Positions 1 to 5,940 of a stretch of 12,007 nucleotides of DNA are shown here, piece after piece. Both the position numbers and the translations under genes were made by a program. How positions within the stretch are numbered: position 1 is the first letter of the stretch; each line of letters begins with the position of its first letter. Below the pieces are notes generated by a model. It ran no database searches. It was not told the origin of the DNA and was given only the letters and a program-made list of their open reading frames with translations. This stretch comes from Cellvibrionaceae bacterium (GTDB lineage Bacteria > Pseudomonadota > Gammaproteobacteria > Pseudomonadales > Cellvibrionaceae), in the NCBI GenBank assembly GCA_030597965.1, contig JAUVQU010000059.1, positions 1-12,007 on the forward strand, read 5' to 3'.

Positions 1-261
1 CACCTGTTCTTCTATCTGGCCTCCAGGTTGCTGGGCTATTACTTGCTGGTCCATTATTTGCTGGTCCATTATTTGCTGGTCCATTATTTGCTGGCCCATG
101 GCTTGCTGGCCCCCAAATTCCCTGTCATAACAGGCCAAGCGCTCCGCATTATTTTCTAGCGCCCGGCAGTTAACTGACGCCGTGTCCGCTTGAGCACTCA
201 AGGTGATCCACATTACGGCTGAAGCCACACCACACCAAACGGCTTTCTTTCTTATTGTCAT
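1..261 (-). CDS. Exported protein, N-terminal part (possible phospholipase A-like envelope protein), cut by window edge
   Basis: An open frame of 87 codons runs off the left edge without a stop, so only the N-terminus is visible. I chose the ATG at 261 because an AGGA lies 9 nt upstream; an in-frame ATG at 270 would directly abut that AGGA. The first 25 residues look like a signal peptide: basic TIRKK, a hydrophobic core around AVWCGVASAVMWITL, then a cleavage-like AQA|D. The mature start has C-R-A-L-E-N-N-A-E-R-L-A-C-Y-D. This C...RLACYD pattern occurs near the mature N-terminus of several envelope proteins, including some outer-membrane phospholipase A-like proteins and VasI-type T6SS proteins. 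From about residue 49 the protein is a Gln-rich repeat (QQIMD units) encoded by a 15-bp tandem repeat. The function is unproven because the catalytic part, if any, is outside the window. It is transcribed divergently from the peroxiredoxin gene. Confidence 0.72.
   Translation of the reverse strand, partial: MTIRKKAVWCGVASAVMWITLSAQADTASVNCRALENNAERLACYDREFGGQQAMGQQIMDQQIMDQQIMDQQVIAQQPGGQIEEQV
28..117. repeat. 15-bp tandem repeat inside the exported-protein gene
   Basis: Six consecutive 15-bp units start with TTGCTGG. The units at 43-57, 58-72 and 73-87 are identical (TTGCTGGTCCATTAT). The units at 28-42, 88-102 and 103-117 are progressively degenerate. The unit length is a multiple of three, so copy-number change would add or remove five-residue blocks (QQIMD on the minus strand) without shifting the frame. 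Confidence 0.9.
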
Positions 262-426
262 TCTTCTCATTCCTTTTTATGCTCTTCACTGTGGTAGAGC
301 AACGTGGGGCGTACCATGCCTTATTTTATTAGGGCGATGCAAGACTGTTACGGCTTGTAATACCAAATAACATGAACCAGACTGCAGAGCTTTCTTTAGA
401 ACCCTTTGATCACTTTGGAGCAACGC

Positions 427-903
427 ATGAGTATCAACGTCGGCGACAACATTCCATCCGTCACCCTCTCGATCATGGGCGCCAATGGCCCAGAAGCTGT
501 CACCACTGATTCATTATTTGCCGATAAAAAAGTAGTGCTGTTTGCTGTGCCTGGTGCATTCACTCCCGGCTGTTCCATGACCCACCTGCCAGGTTTTGTG
601 ATCAACGCCGACAAATTCAAAGCCAAAGGTGTCGACAGTATCATCTGTACCTCGGTGAACGATGCGTTTGTGATGGGCGCCTGGGGCAAGGATCAAAATG
701 CCGAGCACCTTATTATGCTGGCCGATGGCAATGGTGATCTGGCCGAAGCGTTGGGCCTCACACTCGATGCCAGCGGCTTTGGTATGGGCAAACGCAGCCA
801 GCGTTATGCCATGATTATTAACAATGGCGTGGTCCAATTGCTGAACGTGGATGCAAAAGGCATCGACAAAAGCAGCGCCGAAACCATTTTAGCCTCGCTG
901 TGA
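427..903 (+). CDS. Peroxiredoxin, Prx5 type (redoxin domain)
   Basis: A thiol peroxidase that reduces H2O2 and organic hydroperoxides, expected in the cytoplasm. The 158-residue protein has the usual length of the Prx5 group. The peroxidatic-cysteine motif is V-P-G-A-F-T-P-G-C-S at residues 41-50, with Cys49 the peroxidatic residue and Thr46 in the conserved T-x-x-C; H-L-P-G-F follows. VNDAFVMGAW at about 77-86 and GKRSQRYAMI near the C-terminus, with the active-site Arg, are also family hallmarks. A second Cys (Cys74) is present, but the reductant (glutathione/glutaredoxin or other) cannot be read from sequence. An upstream in-frame TTG at 406 is possible, but ATG 427 has GGAG (417-420) six bases upstream and matches the family N-terminus. 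The next gene follows after 16 bp, probably in the same transcript. Confidence 0.93.
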   Translation: MSINVGDNIPSVTLSIMGANGPEAVTTDSLFADKKVVLFAVPGAFTPGCSMTHLPGFVINADKFKAKGVDSIICTSVNDAFVMGAWGKDQNAEHLIMLADGNGDLAEALGLTLDASGFGMGKRSQRYAMIINNGVVQLLNVDAKGIDKSSAETILASL

Positions 904-919
904 TTTAAGCCAGAAACCC

Positions 920-2047
920 ATGTTTAAAGCTCTTAGTTATACCCTGTCGAGCCTCGCGCTTGTGATAACTGTTGGCCTTGCCTGGATATGGCATGGGGTT
1001 CGGGTGCCCGAAGCAATTGAAATCGCACCCTTTTATTGTTCTACAACTCAAGCTCAACCATCAGATCAAATCGCAGACCGCCCATTAAAAGTGCTGAGTT
1101 TTAACGTGCAGTATATGGCGGGGAAATCCTACATTTTTTTCTACGACATAGATGGCGGCCCAGATTCACGACCCAGCAATGAAGACATTAGCTTAACCAC
1201 ACAAAAAGTCGCCGATATACTTCGCAGTGAAAATGCCGATATTGTCCTGCTGCAAGAAATAAACGATGCCGGCGATGTACGGACACACAATCGCGATCAA
1301 CTGGCCGAGCTTCAATTGCTATTAACCACCGAGACTGGCAAACCGCTTTACCCCTGTTACGCCGACGCCCATTACTGGCAAGCTGATTTTATACCACACC
1401 CAAAGGTACTTGGGCCTGTCAGCATGAAGCTCACTACTTTGTCTAAATATCCGATTCATACCGCCACACGGCATCAGCTACCCCTAGTCGAAAATAATGC
1501 TTTTTCCCAACATTTTTATTTTCATCGTGCGATTTTAGAAACAGCAATTTTATTACCCAACCAAACCATCGTCTCAATTCTAAACACTCACTTTGATGCG
1601 TGGGGCGCCGGCACTCAAGTTAATCAGCAGCAAATAGCCGCCACTCAGACTCGCCTCGATGAACTAAACAGAAAAGACGTTCCTTGGATTTTAGGCGGTG
1701 ATTTAAACATCTTACCGCCCGATGGAGGCCATCAACAAAGCGATCTAAGTAGAAATGGCACCGGGCATTACGATAAGGACAGCGCGCTCAATGTGCTTTA
1801 TCAACGCTATGGTGCGGTACCGCCGTTAGATAATTTACAGGGGGAGAAAGCGGCGAACTGGTACACTCACCTGCCCAACAATCCAAAAGTGAACCTACCC
1901 GACCGCACCCTTGATTATCTGTTTTACAGTAAGGGGTGGGGAATCAAAAATAGCTATGTGCGCCAGCACGACACACTCACTGTTTCCGATCACTTGCCTA
2001 TTGTCGGGGAGTTTGTCATTAAAGCAAGGCCTTTGCACGGAAGATAA
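920..2047 (+). CDS. Membrane-anchored endonuclease/exonuclease/phosphatase-family protein
   Basis: This 375-residue protein begins with a hydrophobic segment (about residues 5-25, ending AWIWHGV), which could be an uncleaved anchor or a signal peptide. The catalytic domain then probably lies outside the cytoplasmic membrane. The DNase I-like fold motifs appear in order: LSFNVQ with metal-site Asn62, LLQEIND with Glu113, LNTHFDAWG with His224, GGDLNILP with Asp261 and Asn263, LDYLFYS, and SDHLPIVGEF with Asp357 and His358. The set of catalytic residues is complete, so it should be an active Mg2+-dependent phosphodiesterase or phosphatase. The substrate (nucleic acid, phospholipid or sphingolipid head group) is not determined. 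There is no strong Shine-Dalgarno, and the gene probably rides on the peroxiredoxin transcript. The last residues, RPLHGR, are encoded by the terminal inverted repeat of the MITE-like element at 2027-2210, so the native C-terminus has probably been replaced. Confidence 0.88.
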   Translation: MFKALSYTLSSLALVITVGLAWIWHGVRVPEAIEIAPFYCSTTQAQPSDQIADRPLKVLSFNVQYMAGKSYIFFYDIDGGPDSRPSNEDISLTTQKVADILRSENADIVLLQEINDAGDVRTHNRDQLAELQLLLTTETGKPLYPCYADAHYWQADFIPHPKVLGPVSMKLTTLSKYPIHTATRHQLPLVENNAFSQHFYFHRAILETAILLPNQTIVSILNTHFDAWGAGTQVNQQQIAATQTRLDELNRKDVPWILGGDLNILPPDGGHQQSDLSRNGTGHYDKDSALNVLYQRYGAVPPLDNLQGEKAANWYTHLPNNPKVNLPDRTLDYLFYSKGWGIKNSYVRQHDTLTVSDHLPIVGEFVIKARPLHGR

Positions 2048-2210
2048 TTTTGTTTTCAATCCAGGCTAAAATGCCCGGAACAGGGGAATTTATACGTGAT
2101 AAATGACCGATTTTAAAAAGCAGGTACTTCTAAGCGAGTGCCTTTTCACCAACAGCAGGCGCTTTTAAGCGGCGCCGCATAAAAGTGAAATAGCTTTCGT
2201 GCAGAGGCCT
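2027..2210 (-). mobile_element. MITE-like intergenic element, copy B (184 bp)
   Basis: The ends are imperfect inverted repeats: AGGCCTTTGCACGGAAG at 2027-2043 and, read on the minus strand, AGGCCTCTGCACGAAAG at 2210-2194 (15 of 17 match). Read on the minus strand, the element aligns with 8500-8640. The shared blocks are CTGCACGAAAGC, ATTTCACTT, ATGCGGCG, AATCGGTCATTTAT, ACGTATAAA, TTCCG, GCATTTT and ATCTTCCG. The inner part (2068-2112) matches 8554-8597 at 39 of 45 positions with one indel. Copy B carries about 43 extra bases in the middle, including a near-palindrome at 2162-2185 (CTTTTA-GCGGCGCCGC-TAAAAG). It has no coding capacity of its own. It fills the space between two convergent genes, supplying the last codons of the endonuclease-family gene and touching the SDR stop codon. 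Confidence 0.78.
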
Positions 2211-2983
2211 CATAGCGCATTCGGGCGAATAAACGCATCCTGCCCACCATCGGCAAACAGCACAACACCCGTTACAAAACGTGAAGCGTCATCCAGCAAA
2301 AATAACATGGCATCCGCAATCATGTCTGGCTCACCCACCCCCAGAGGAATCGCTGCACATGCCTGCTCCATGCTGTCTTTAAAGACTGGGTCGGCAGCAG
2401 TTCCTGCGGTCATCGCTGTATTCGTCGGCCCAGGGGCGATCGCATTCAAGCGCATACCCAGCTTGGCATACGCTGGTGCATTGCTGCGCGTCCATAGAGC
2501 TAGCGCCCTCTTTGAACCACCGTAGGCGTTAAAGCCTTTGTCTTCATTGGTAAGCGCTTCGATATAAGCCTCAGCGCCAACTTCATTGCCAGACGACATC
2601 AAATCCAGATAAGGTTTTTCTTCAAGCATAGGCGCAGAATTTGACGACACCATCACAACGCTTCCCTCTTTCTTGGAAACCAGAGCTTTAACACCCTCGG
2701 CACACTCCACAGCGGCAAAGTAATTCACCTTATCGATAATAGTTTTAGGATTTGCATGAGGGCCTAAGCCTGCACACGCAATAAAACCATCCAAGCCATC
2801 GGGTGCTAAGGCCGTAATACCCGCGATGGCTTTTTGACGCCCTTCCGTCGTCGACAAGTCCACATCAATATCACCGCCGCTTAAATCGGCTATGATCATG
2901 CGATCGCCGCGCGCCTCAATTTTATCTTTTAACGCCTTACCAATACCGGTTGCGCCGCCTGTCATTGCGAATACTTTTGCCAT
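2210..2983 (-). CDS. Short-chain dehydrogenase/reductase, 3-alpha-hydroxysteroid dehydrogenase/carbonyl reductase-like
   Basis: An NAD(P)-dependent oxidoreductase of 257 residues with a complete classical SDR core. It shows TGGATGIG at 8-15 for the dinucleotide, Asp33 at the end of the second strand (suggesting NAD(H)), D-L at 42-43, CAGLG at 70-74, the active-site Asn87, S113-S114, and the catalytic Tyr154-x3-Lys158. Blocks such as DLSTTEGRQKAI, DGFIACAGLGP and VNYFAAVE, and the C-terminal FADGGQDAFIRP, closely resemble what I recall of Comamonas testosteroni 3-alpha-HSD/carbonyl reductase. That enzyme has the same length and a long insertion between Ser and Tyr. The natural substrate could be a steroid, ketone or aldehyde. 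AGGAG lies 11 nt before the ATG. It is the last gene of a run after 5-FCL and the MmcQ gene (23-bp gap). Its TGA ends on the first base of the MITE-like element. Confidence 0.9.
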   Translation of the reverse strand: MAKVFAMTGGATGIGKALKDKIEARGDRMIIADLSGGDIDVDLSTTEGRQKAIAGITALAPDGLDGFIACAGLGPHANPKTIIDKVNYFAAVECAEGVKALVSKKEGSVVMVSSNSAPMLEEKPYLDLMSSGNEVGAEAYIEALTNEDKGFNAYGGSKRALALWTRSNAPAYAKLGMRLNAIAPGPTNTAMTAGTAADPVFKDSMEQACAAIPLGVGEPDMIADAMLFLLDDASRFVTGVVLFADGGQDAFIRPNAL

Positions 2984-3006
2984 GCTCGAACTATCTCCTA
3001 GTGTTT

Positions 3007-3402
3007 TTATTCTTTTATTTCAAAACCATAAAGTTGCACATCGTCATAATGTAATTTAAGCACTTTACGCTGTGCTTTTGTTAACCCTTTTACGACTAGC
3101 CCATAGGAATGATCCACCAGACGTTTAATTTCCGAATCGGGCAAATCGGCATCAAGGTATAACGTATTCCAGTGACGCTTATTCATGTGATAACCAGGCT
3201 TAACGCCGTCAAACATCATACGCAGTGCTTCCGACCACTCCGGGTCACACTTCAAATTGACCTGTGACTTTCCTTCTTTTTCTGAGGCGATGGCAAATAC
3301 TTTACCTTTGATTTTAAAGACTGGCACATCGGGATAAAACGGATAGCACAGCTCCGCTTCAGGCTTTGAGGAAAGGTAATCAATTAGCTCACCGAAGGTC
3401 AT
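3007..3402 (-). CDS. MmcQ/YjbR family protein
   Basis: A 131-residue single-domain protein of the MmcQ/YjbR (DUF419) family, whose fold resembles the CyaY/YjbR DNA-binding-like fold. Visible hallmarks are the N-terminal pattern P-E-A-E-L-C-Y-P-F and then FKIKGKVFAI. These are followed by VNLKCDPEWSEALR, G-Y-H-M-N-K-R-H-W-N-T-L-Y-L and the C-terminal D-H-S-Y-G-L-V-V-K-G-L. No catalytic site is known for the family and the biochemical role is unassigned. The gene starts 24 bp after the 5-FCL gene and ends 23 bp before the SDR gene, so the three are probably cotranscribed. The ATG at 3402 matches the usual family start; the Shine-Dalgarno is weak. Confidence 0.9.
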   Translation of the reverse strand: MTFGELIDYLSSKPEAELCYPFYPDVPVFKIKGKVFAIASEKEGKSQVNLKCDPEWSEALRMMFDGVKPGYHMNKRHWNTLYLDADLPDSEIKRLVDHSYGLVVKGLTKAQRKVLKLHYDDVQLYGFEIKE

Positions 3403-3426
3403 ATTTGTACCCGTCTTTAATTAAGA

Positions 3427-4056
3427 CTAGAGAAAATTACGGGACATATTCTTCGTTTTTTTATACACCACTTGGCACTCTGTCACCGCCGCATCCATCG
3501 GCACATCCCAAGGTTCAATAGGCAGTTGCTCCACTTGCTGGCAGGAGTGCGCCAACCCAAGCAACCAGGTTTTGTGTGCAGGTATATTCTTCTTAAACGC
3601 AAACGTACGATCATAAAACCCACCACCCATTCCCATACGGCCACCATCGGCATCAAAACCCACCAGCGGCATTAAGACTAAATCCAACTGCTCGGGTTTT
3701 ATCTTTTTTCGGTGATCAATAGCTGGCTCAGGAATACCAAAGCGATTGCAGGTTAAAACGGTATTTTTATTGAATGGCATAAACCACAGATGACCCGCTT
3801 GCGATAATCCCTGCGCCAAAACGGGCAGATAACATTGCTTCCCCATACGCAGTGCTGCGTCGAGCAATAAGCCCGGATCGATCTCACCGTCATTAGGTAA
3901 ATAAAAAGCAATGTGCTTACTGCGAACAAACAGCGGCTGACATTTAATACGCTTGGCCAACTGAAACGCAGCTCGCTGCTGTTGCGCAAAATTGAGTGCG
4001 CTGCGGCGTTGACGTAATACTTTTCGAAGTTCAGTGCGATCAAATGGCAAATTCAT
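3427..4056 (-). CDS. ygfA: 5-formyltetrahydrofolate cyclo-ligase
   Basis: Catalyses ATP-dependent conversion of 5-formyl-THF to 5,10-methenyl-THF, returning the storage folate to one-carbon metabolism in the cytoplasm. The 209 residues are normal for the family. The N-terminal basic segment TELRKVLRQRRSAL and the substrate-site region FYLPNDGEIDP (about 51-61) are present. So is the diagnostic nucleotide-binding block LVLMPLVGFDADGGRMGMGGGFYDR, ending at about residue 150, then the C-terminal PIEPWDVPMDAAVTE. The Shine-Dalgarno before the ATG at 4056 is poor. Its position downstream of 6S RNA repeats the ssrS-ygfA arrangement of E. coli, where the two can be cotranscribed. That makes readthrough from the 6S promoter the likely source of expression. 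Confidence 0.94.
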   Translation of the reverse strand: MNLPFDRTELRKVLRQRRSALNFAQQQRAAFQLAKRIKCQPLFVRSKHIAFYLPNDGEIDPGLLLDAALRMGKQCYLPVLAQGLSQAGHLWFMPFNKNTVLTCNRFGIPEPAIDHRKKIKPEQLDLVLMPLVGFDADGGRMGMGGGFYDRTFAFKKNIPAHKTWLLGLAHSCQQVEQLPIEPWDVPMDAAVTECQVVYKKTKNMSRNFL

Positions 4057-4069
4057 GCCTAAAAGGCTA

Positions 4070-4252
4070 TCACACTTTTTTTGAATGTCTGATATCCCAC
4101 ATAAACTTTAGTAAAGCGGTGTAGATGAACAGGCAAATCGACGCGAGAATCAAAATCGTGCCATCACTATCACTTGCCTCCGGGCCCAAGCGCAAGGGCG
4201 CGCTGGCGCGAGCGGCATAAATGCAAGAAAACCACGTTTTTGCGTTAAGCAT
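4070..4252 (-). CDS. Doubtful small membrane protein between 6S RNA and 5-FCL
   Basis: An open frame of 60 codons fills the gap between 6S RNA and the cyclo-ligase gene, ending 13 bp before the latter. The C-terminal half has one clear hydrophobic segment (TILILASICLFIYTALLKFMW), then a basic tail DIRHSKKV. A one-pass membrane topology is therefore conceivable. The N-terminal half (rich in Ala, Arg and Pro) is unlike a typical protein start, and I see no Shine-Dalgarno before the ATG. I recognise no family. It may be a spurious frame in the leader between ssrS and ygfA. Confidence 0.28.
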   Translation of the reverse strand: MLNAKTWFSCIYAARASAPLRLGPEASDSDGTILILASICLFIYTALLKFMWDIRHSKKV

Positions 4253-4297
4253 GTTTACGACGACGATTAGAGTGGCGCCTACGCCATTTTAATCAAA

Positions 4298-4472
4298 GAA
4301 AGAAACCCGAAATGCCGCTGTCGGCTTGGCCCTGAACCGTAAGGTTCAAGGTGGTGGTTCCCGTAGTGTATCGGGCGTCCCGACTTGCGGGCATGCACGC
4401 CAACACCACAACAAACCTCCGGGGTATAGATTATCGGCTCGAGGACTCGCTGACTGGCCAACACTCCAGGAA
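4298..4472 (-). ncRNA. ssrS: 6S RNA
   Basis: A noncoding RNA that binds sigma-70 RNA polymerase in stationary phase by mimicking an open promoter. Read on the minus strand, the sequence shows blocks that match E. coli 6S RNA as I recall it. GGCCAGT is followed by GAGCCGATA and a TATACC-like segment (around 4440-4423), which is the strand opposite the bubble. The apical hairpin CACCTTGAACC-TTAC-GGTTCA lies at about 4351-4333. The closing stem pairs CCTGGAGTG near the 5' end with CATTTCGGG near the 3' end, including G-U pairs. The 5' end is placed a few bases after the -10 TATAAT. The 3' end is approximate, in a T-rich stretch TTTCTTTCTTT. The location between zapA and ygfA is the conserved one. 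A 61-codon frame across it is not a gene. Confidence 0.93.
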
Positions 4473-4477
4473 ATTAG

Positions 4478-4506
4478 ATTATAGCCAGCCGAAAGCTCAA
4501 CTAACA
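4478..4506 (-). promoter_or_regulatory. Promoter of 6S RNA
   Basis: A perfect TATAAT lies at 4483-4478 on the minus strand, about six bases before the expected 5' end of 6S RNA. The hexamer 17 bp upstream (TGTTAG, 4506-4501) is only a weak -35. The site probably also drives the downstream cyclo-ligase group by readthrough. Confidence 0.65.
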
Positions 4507-4547
4507 GCTAGACAAATCAAAAAGTAAGGGTTTTAGCGAAAAAAATA

Positions 4548-4835
4548 TTAAGAAAACTTGTGCAGGGCCTGATCGACACGATCCGACAAACGGCGAAGGG
4601 CTTCATCGCTATCTTTTTTCGGTGTCGGCTTAGTCTCTAGTAAATCGTGACTTAAGTTCAACGCCGCCATAACCGCAATACGCTCCAGACCAATAACAGA
4701 TCCATTCGCACGAATTTCATTCATCCGCTCGTTAAGATGATTAGCCGCATCAAGAAGGGCTTCACGTTTCTCTCGAGGACAGGCAATTTGATATTCTTTA
4801 TCAAGAATTTTGACGAAAACGGTCTCGGCACTCAT
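4548..4835 (-). CDS. zapA: Cell division protein ZapA
   Basis: A cytoplasmic FtsZ-binding protein that bundles FtsZ protofilaments and stabilises the Z-ring, linking to ZapB. The 95 residues match the short ZapA form of this group. The N-terminal globular part VFVKILDKEYQIACPREKREALLDAA contains the conserved C-P and the helix start. It is followed by HLNERMNEIRANGSVIGLERIAVMAALNLSHDLL, the conserved region leading into the dimerising coiled coil, and a helical C-terminus. Its ATG overlaps the stop of the upstream coiled-coil gene (ATGA), which implies translational coupling. The ssrS and ygfA genes lie downstream, as in E. coli. Confidence 0.94.
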   Translation of the reverse strand: MSAETVFVKILDKEYQIACPREKREALLDAANHLNERMNEIRANGSVIGLERIAVMAALNLSHDLLETKPTPKKDSDEALRRLSDRVDQALHKFS

Positions 4836-5044
4836 TTAATTTCTGCTTCTAAGCGTTTCAAACGCGAGATCATTGCCTCAACGCGATTACGAGCTAACTC
4901 ATTCTTTTCAACCAAACGAACTCGCTCACCCTGCCACTCTGACTGCTGCTCTTTAAGGTGCCGGTTTTCTTCACCCAACCTCGAACACTGCTCGATAAGC
5001 AGTTCCAGTTTGGACTCCAGCATCTGAAATAAATCGTCGGTCAT
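4832..5044 (-). CDS. Small coiled-coil protein, TIGR02449 type
   Basis: A 70-residue, almost wholly helical protein. From residue 4 on, LFQMLESKLELLIEQCSRL and then heptad-like LKEQQ...RVRLVEKNELARNRVEAMISRLKRLEAEI suggest a parallel coiled coil. It corresponds to the TIGR02449 family, which sits directly before zapA in many pseudomonad-like and marine Gammaproteobacteria. A role in the divisome next to ZapA (ZapB-like) is inferred from context and shape only. I chose ATG 5044 because a GGGGA lies ten bases upstream. A GTG at 5053 would extend it by three residues but leaves no room for that ribosome-binding site. The stop overlaps the zapA start by 4 bp. A good promoter lies at 5125-5096. 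Confidence 0.85.
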   Translation of the reverse strand: MTDDLFQMLESKLELLIEQCSRLGEENRHLKEQQSEWQGERVRLVEKNELARNRVEAMISRLKRLEAEIK

Positions 5045-5095
5045 GAAAATCACATCCCCAGCGAATTGGGTTATTAGCTAACAGTTATTGGCGCT

Positions 5096-5125
5096 ACTAT
5101 AATTGCCCCATCTATGGGCGGTCAA
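5096..5125 (-). promoter_or_regulatory. Promoter of the TIGR02449-zapA operon
   Basis: On the minus strand TTGACC (5125-5120) and TATAGT (5101-5096) are separated by 18 bp, a good sigma-70 match. It predicts a 5' leader of about 45 nt before the ATG at 5044. It is back to back with the ygfB promoter. Confidence 0.7.
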
Positions 5126-5220
5126 CAAATCTTAAAGTAGATTCTAGGGTAGTTACGGCTTTTATGGAAACAATTGCCCTTTGAGCTCGCTTTTCATACA
5201 TACAGGCCGACACCACAACG

Positions 5221-5229
5221 TGATAGAAT
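5221..5229 (+). promoter_or_regulatory. Extended -10 promoter of ygfB-pepP-ubiH
   Basis: TGA followed by TAGAAT (5224-5229) forms an extended -10 element with no good -35 at the usual distance. The predicted transcript starts near 5236, which gives a short leader before the ATG at 5262. It also argues against any start upstream, such as the in-frame position 5181. Confidence 0.5.
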
Positions 5230-5261
5230 GCCTCCCGTTTCGCAACATTCTGATTAAGACT

Positions 5262-5915
5262 ATGAACAAGATTGAAGCACTTCCCGCCTACGAAGATCTC
5301 AACCACCTGTTAGTCCCGATTGGCGCACTGAACAGCCCAGCAGAATTACACGGCATGCTGAGCGGCAAGCTATGCGGCGGCCAGCGACTGGAGGCCGATG
5401 AGTGGCAAATTGAAGCACTAGGCTTTCTTGACCTTGAGACCGAGGACGACGGCACTATTCAATATGACCATGACAATGCAGGACAAACGACCATCGCTCG
5501 CCTCTACCATATTGTGCTGGCCCAATTACAAGACACCGATTACAGTTTTCACCTGCTGCTGCCTCGAGACGACGCTGATTTACAGGATCGCTCCATCGCA
5601 CTGGGTGAATGGTGTCACGGCTTTTTAAGTGGCTTCGGCAGTTCTGGTGTTGCGGGCACCACAGAGTTCAATGAAGATTGCGCTGATGCCCTGCGAGACA
5701 TGGCCGCCATTGTCAGTATTGGTGACGGGTCAGAAGATGATAATTCAGGAACAGCAGAAAACGATTTCATTGATATTGCCGAATACGTTCGCATGGCGGC
5801 TTTAACCCTGTTCACCCATCACGGCTGGACCGGAGCAGAAAAAGAAGCCATCGCCAATGAACAGCAACAGGCAAACGATGCACAAAGTAGCCAACCGAAC
5901 GCTATCTTGCATTAA
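5262..5915 (+). CDS. ygfB: YgfB/YecA (UPF0149) family protein
   Basis: A 217-residue acidic, all-helical cytoplasmic protein of the UPF0149 family. Family blocks are visible: ELHGMLSGKLCGG near residue 28, LGEWCHGFLSGFG in the middle, and FIDIAEYVRMAALTLF towards the C-terminus. Together they form the usual two-part helical fold. In Pseudomonas aeruginosa YgfB is reported to modulate expression of peptidoglycan amidase genes by acting on the regulator AlpA; whether this applies here is unknown. The SEC/zinc-binding tail of YecA is absent. The C-terminus (from about residue 195) is Gln/Asn/Ala-rich and probably disordered. ATG 5262 gives the family N-terminus; the Shine-Dalgarno is weak. pepP follows after 25 bp. 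Confidence 0.9.
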   Translation: MNKIEALPAYEDLNHLLVPIGALNSPAELHGMLSGKLCGGQRLEADEWQIEALGFLDLETEDDGTIQYDHDNAGQTTIARLYHIVLAQLQDTDYSFHLLLPRDDADLQDRSIALGEWCHGFLSGFGSSGVAGTTEFNEDCADALRDMAAIVSIGDGSEDDNSGTAENDFIDIAEYVRMAALTLFTHHGWTGAEKEAIANEQQQANDAQSSQPNAILH

Positions 5916-5940
5916 TTCTCCATCACACATGGAATACTCA

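Noticed and set aside
281..300. GCTCT...AGAGC inverted repeat between the divergent genes at the left end
   Set aside because: A 5-bp stem with mismatches inside is expected by chance, and I could not tie it to a promoter.
2162..2185. Near-palindrome CTTTTA-GCGGCGCCGC-TAAAAG considered as a bidirectional terminator for the two convergent genes
   Set aside because: There is no T-run after it in either direction, the loop is too tight, and it is part of the repeat element; it may still slow polymerase.
2199..2525. Open frame of 108 codons on the plus strand
   Set aside because: It is antisense to the well-supported SDR gene, and its product shows no family features.
4273..4286. TGGCG-CCTA-CGCCA hairpin followed by TTTT on the plus strand
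   Set aside because: The stem is only 5 bp and there is no plus-strand gene to terminate; on the minus strand it has no T-run.
4279..4464. Open frame of 61 codons on the minus strand
   Set aside because: It lies inside 6S RNA, whose conserved blocks and fold explain the sequence.
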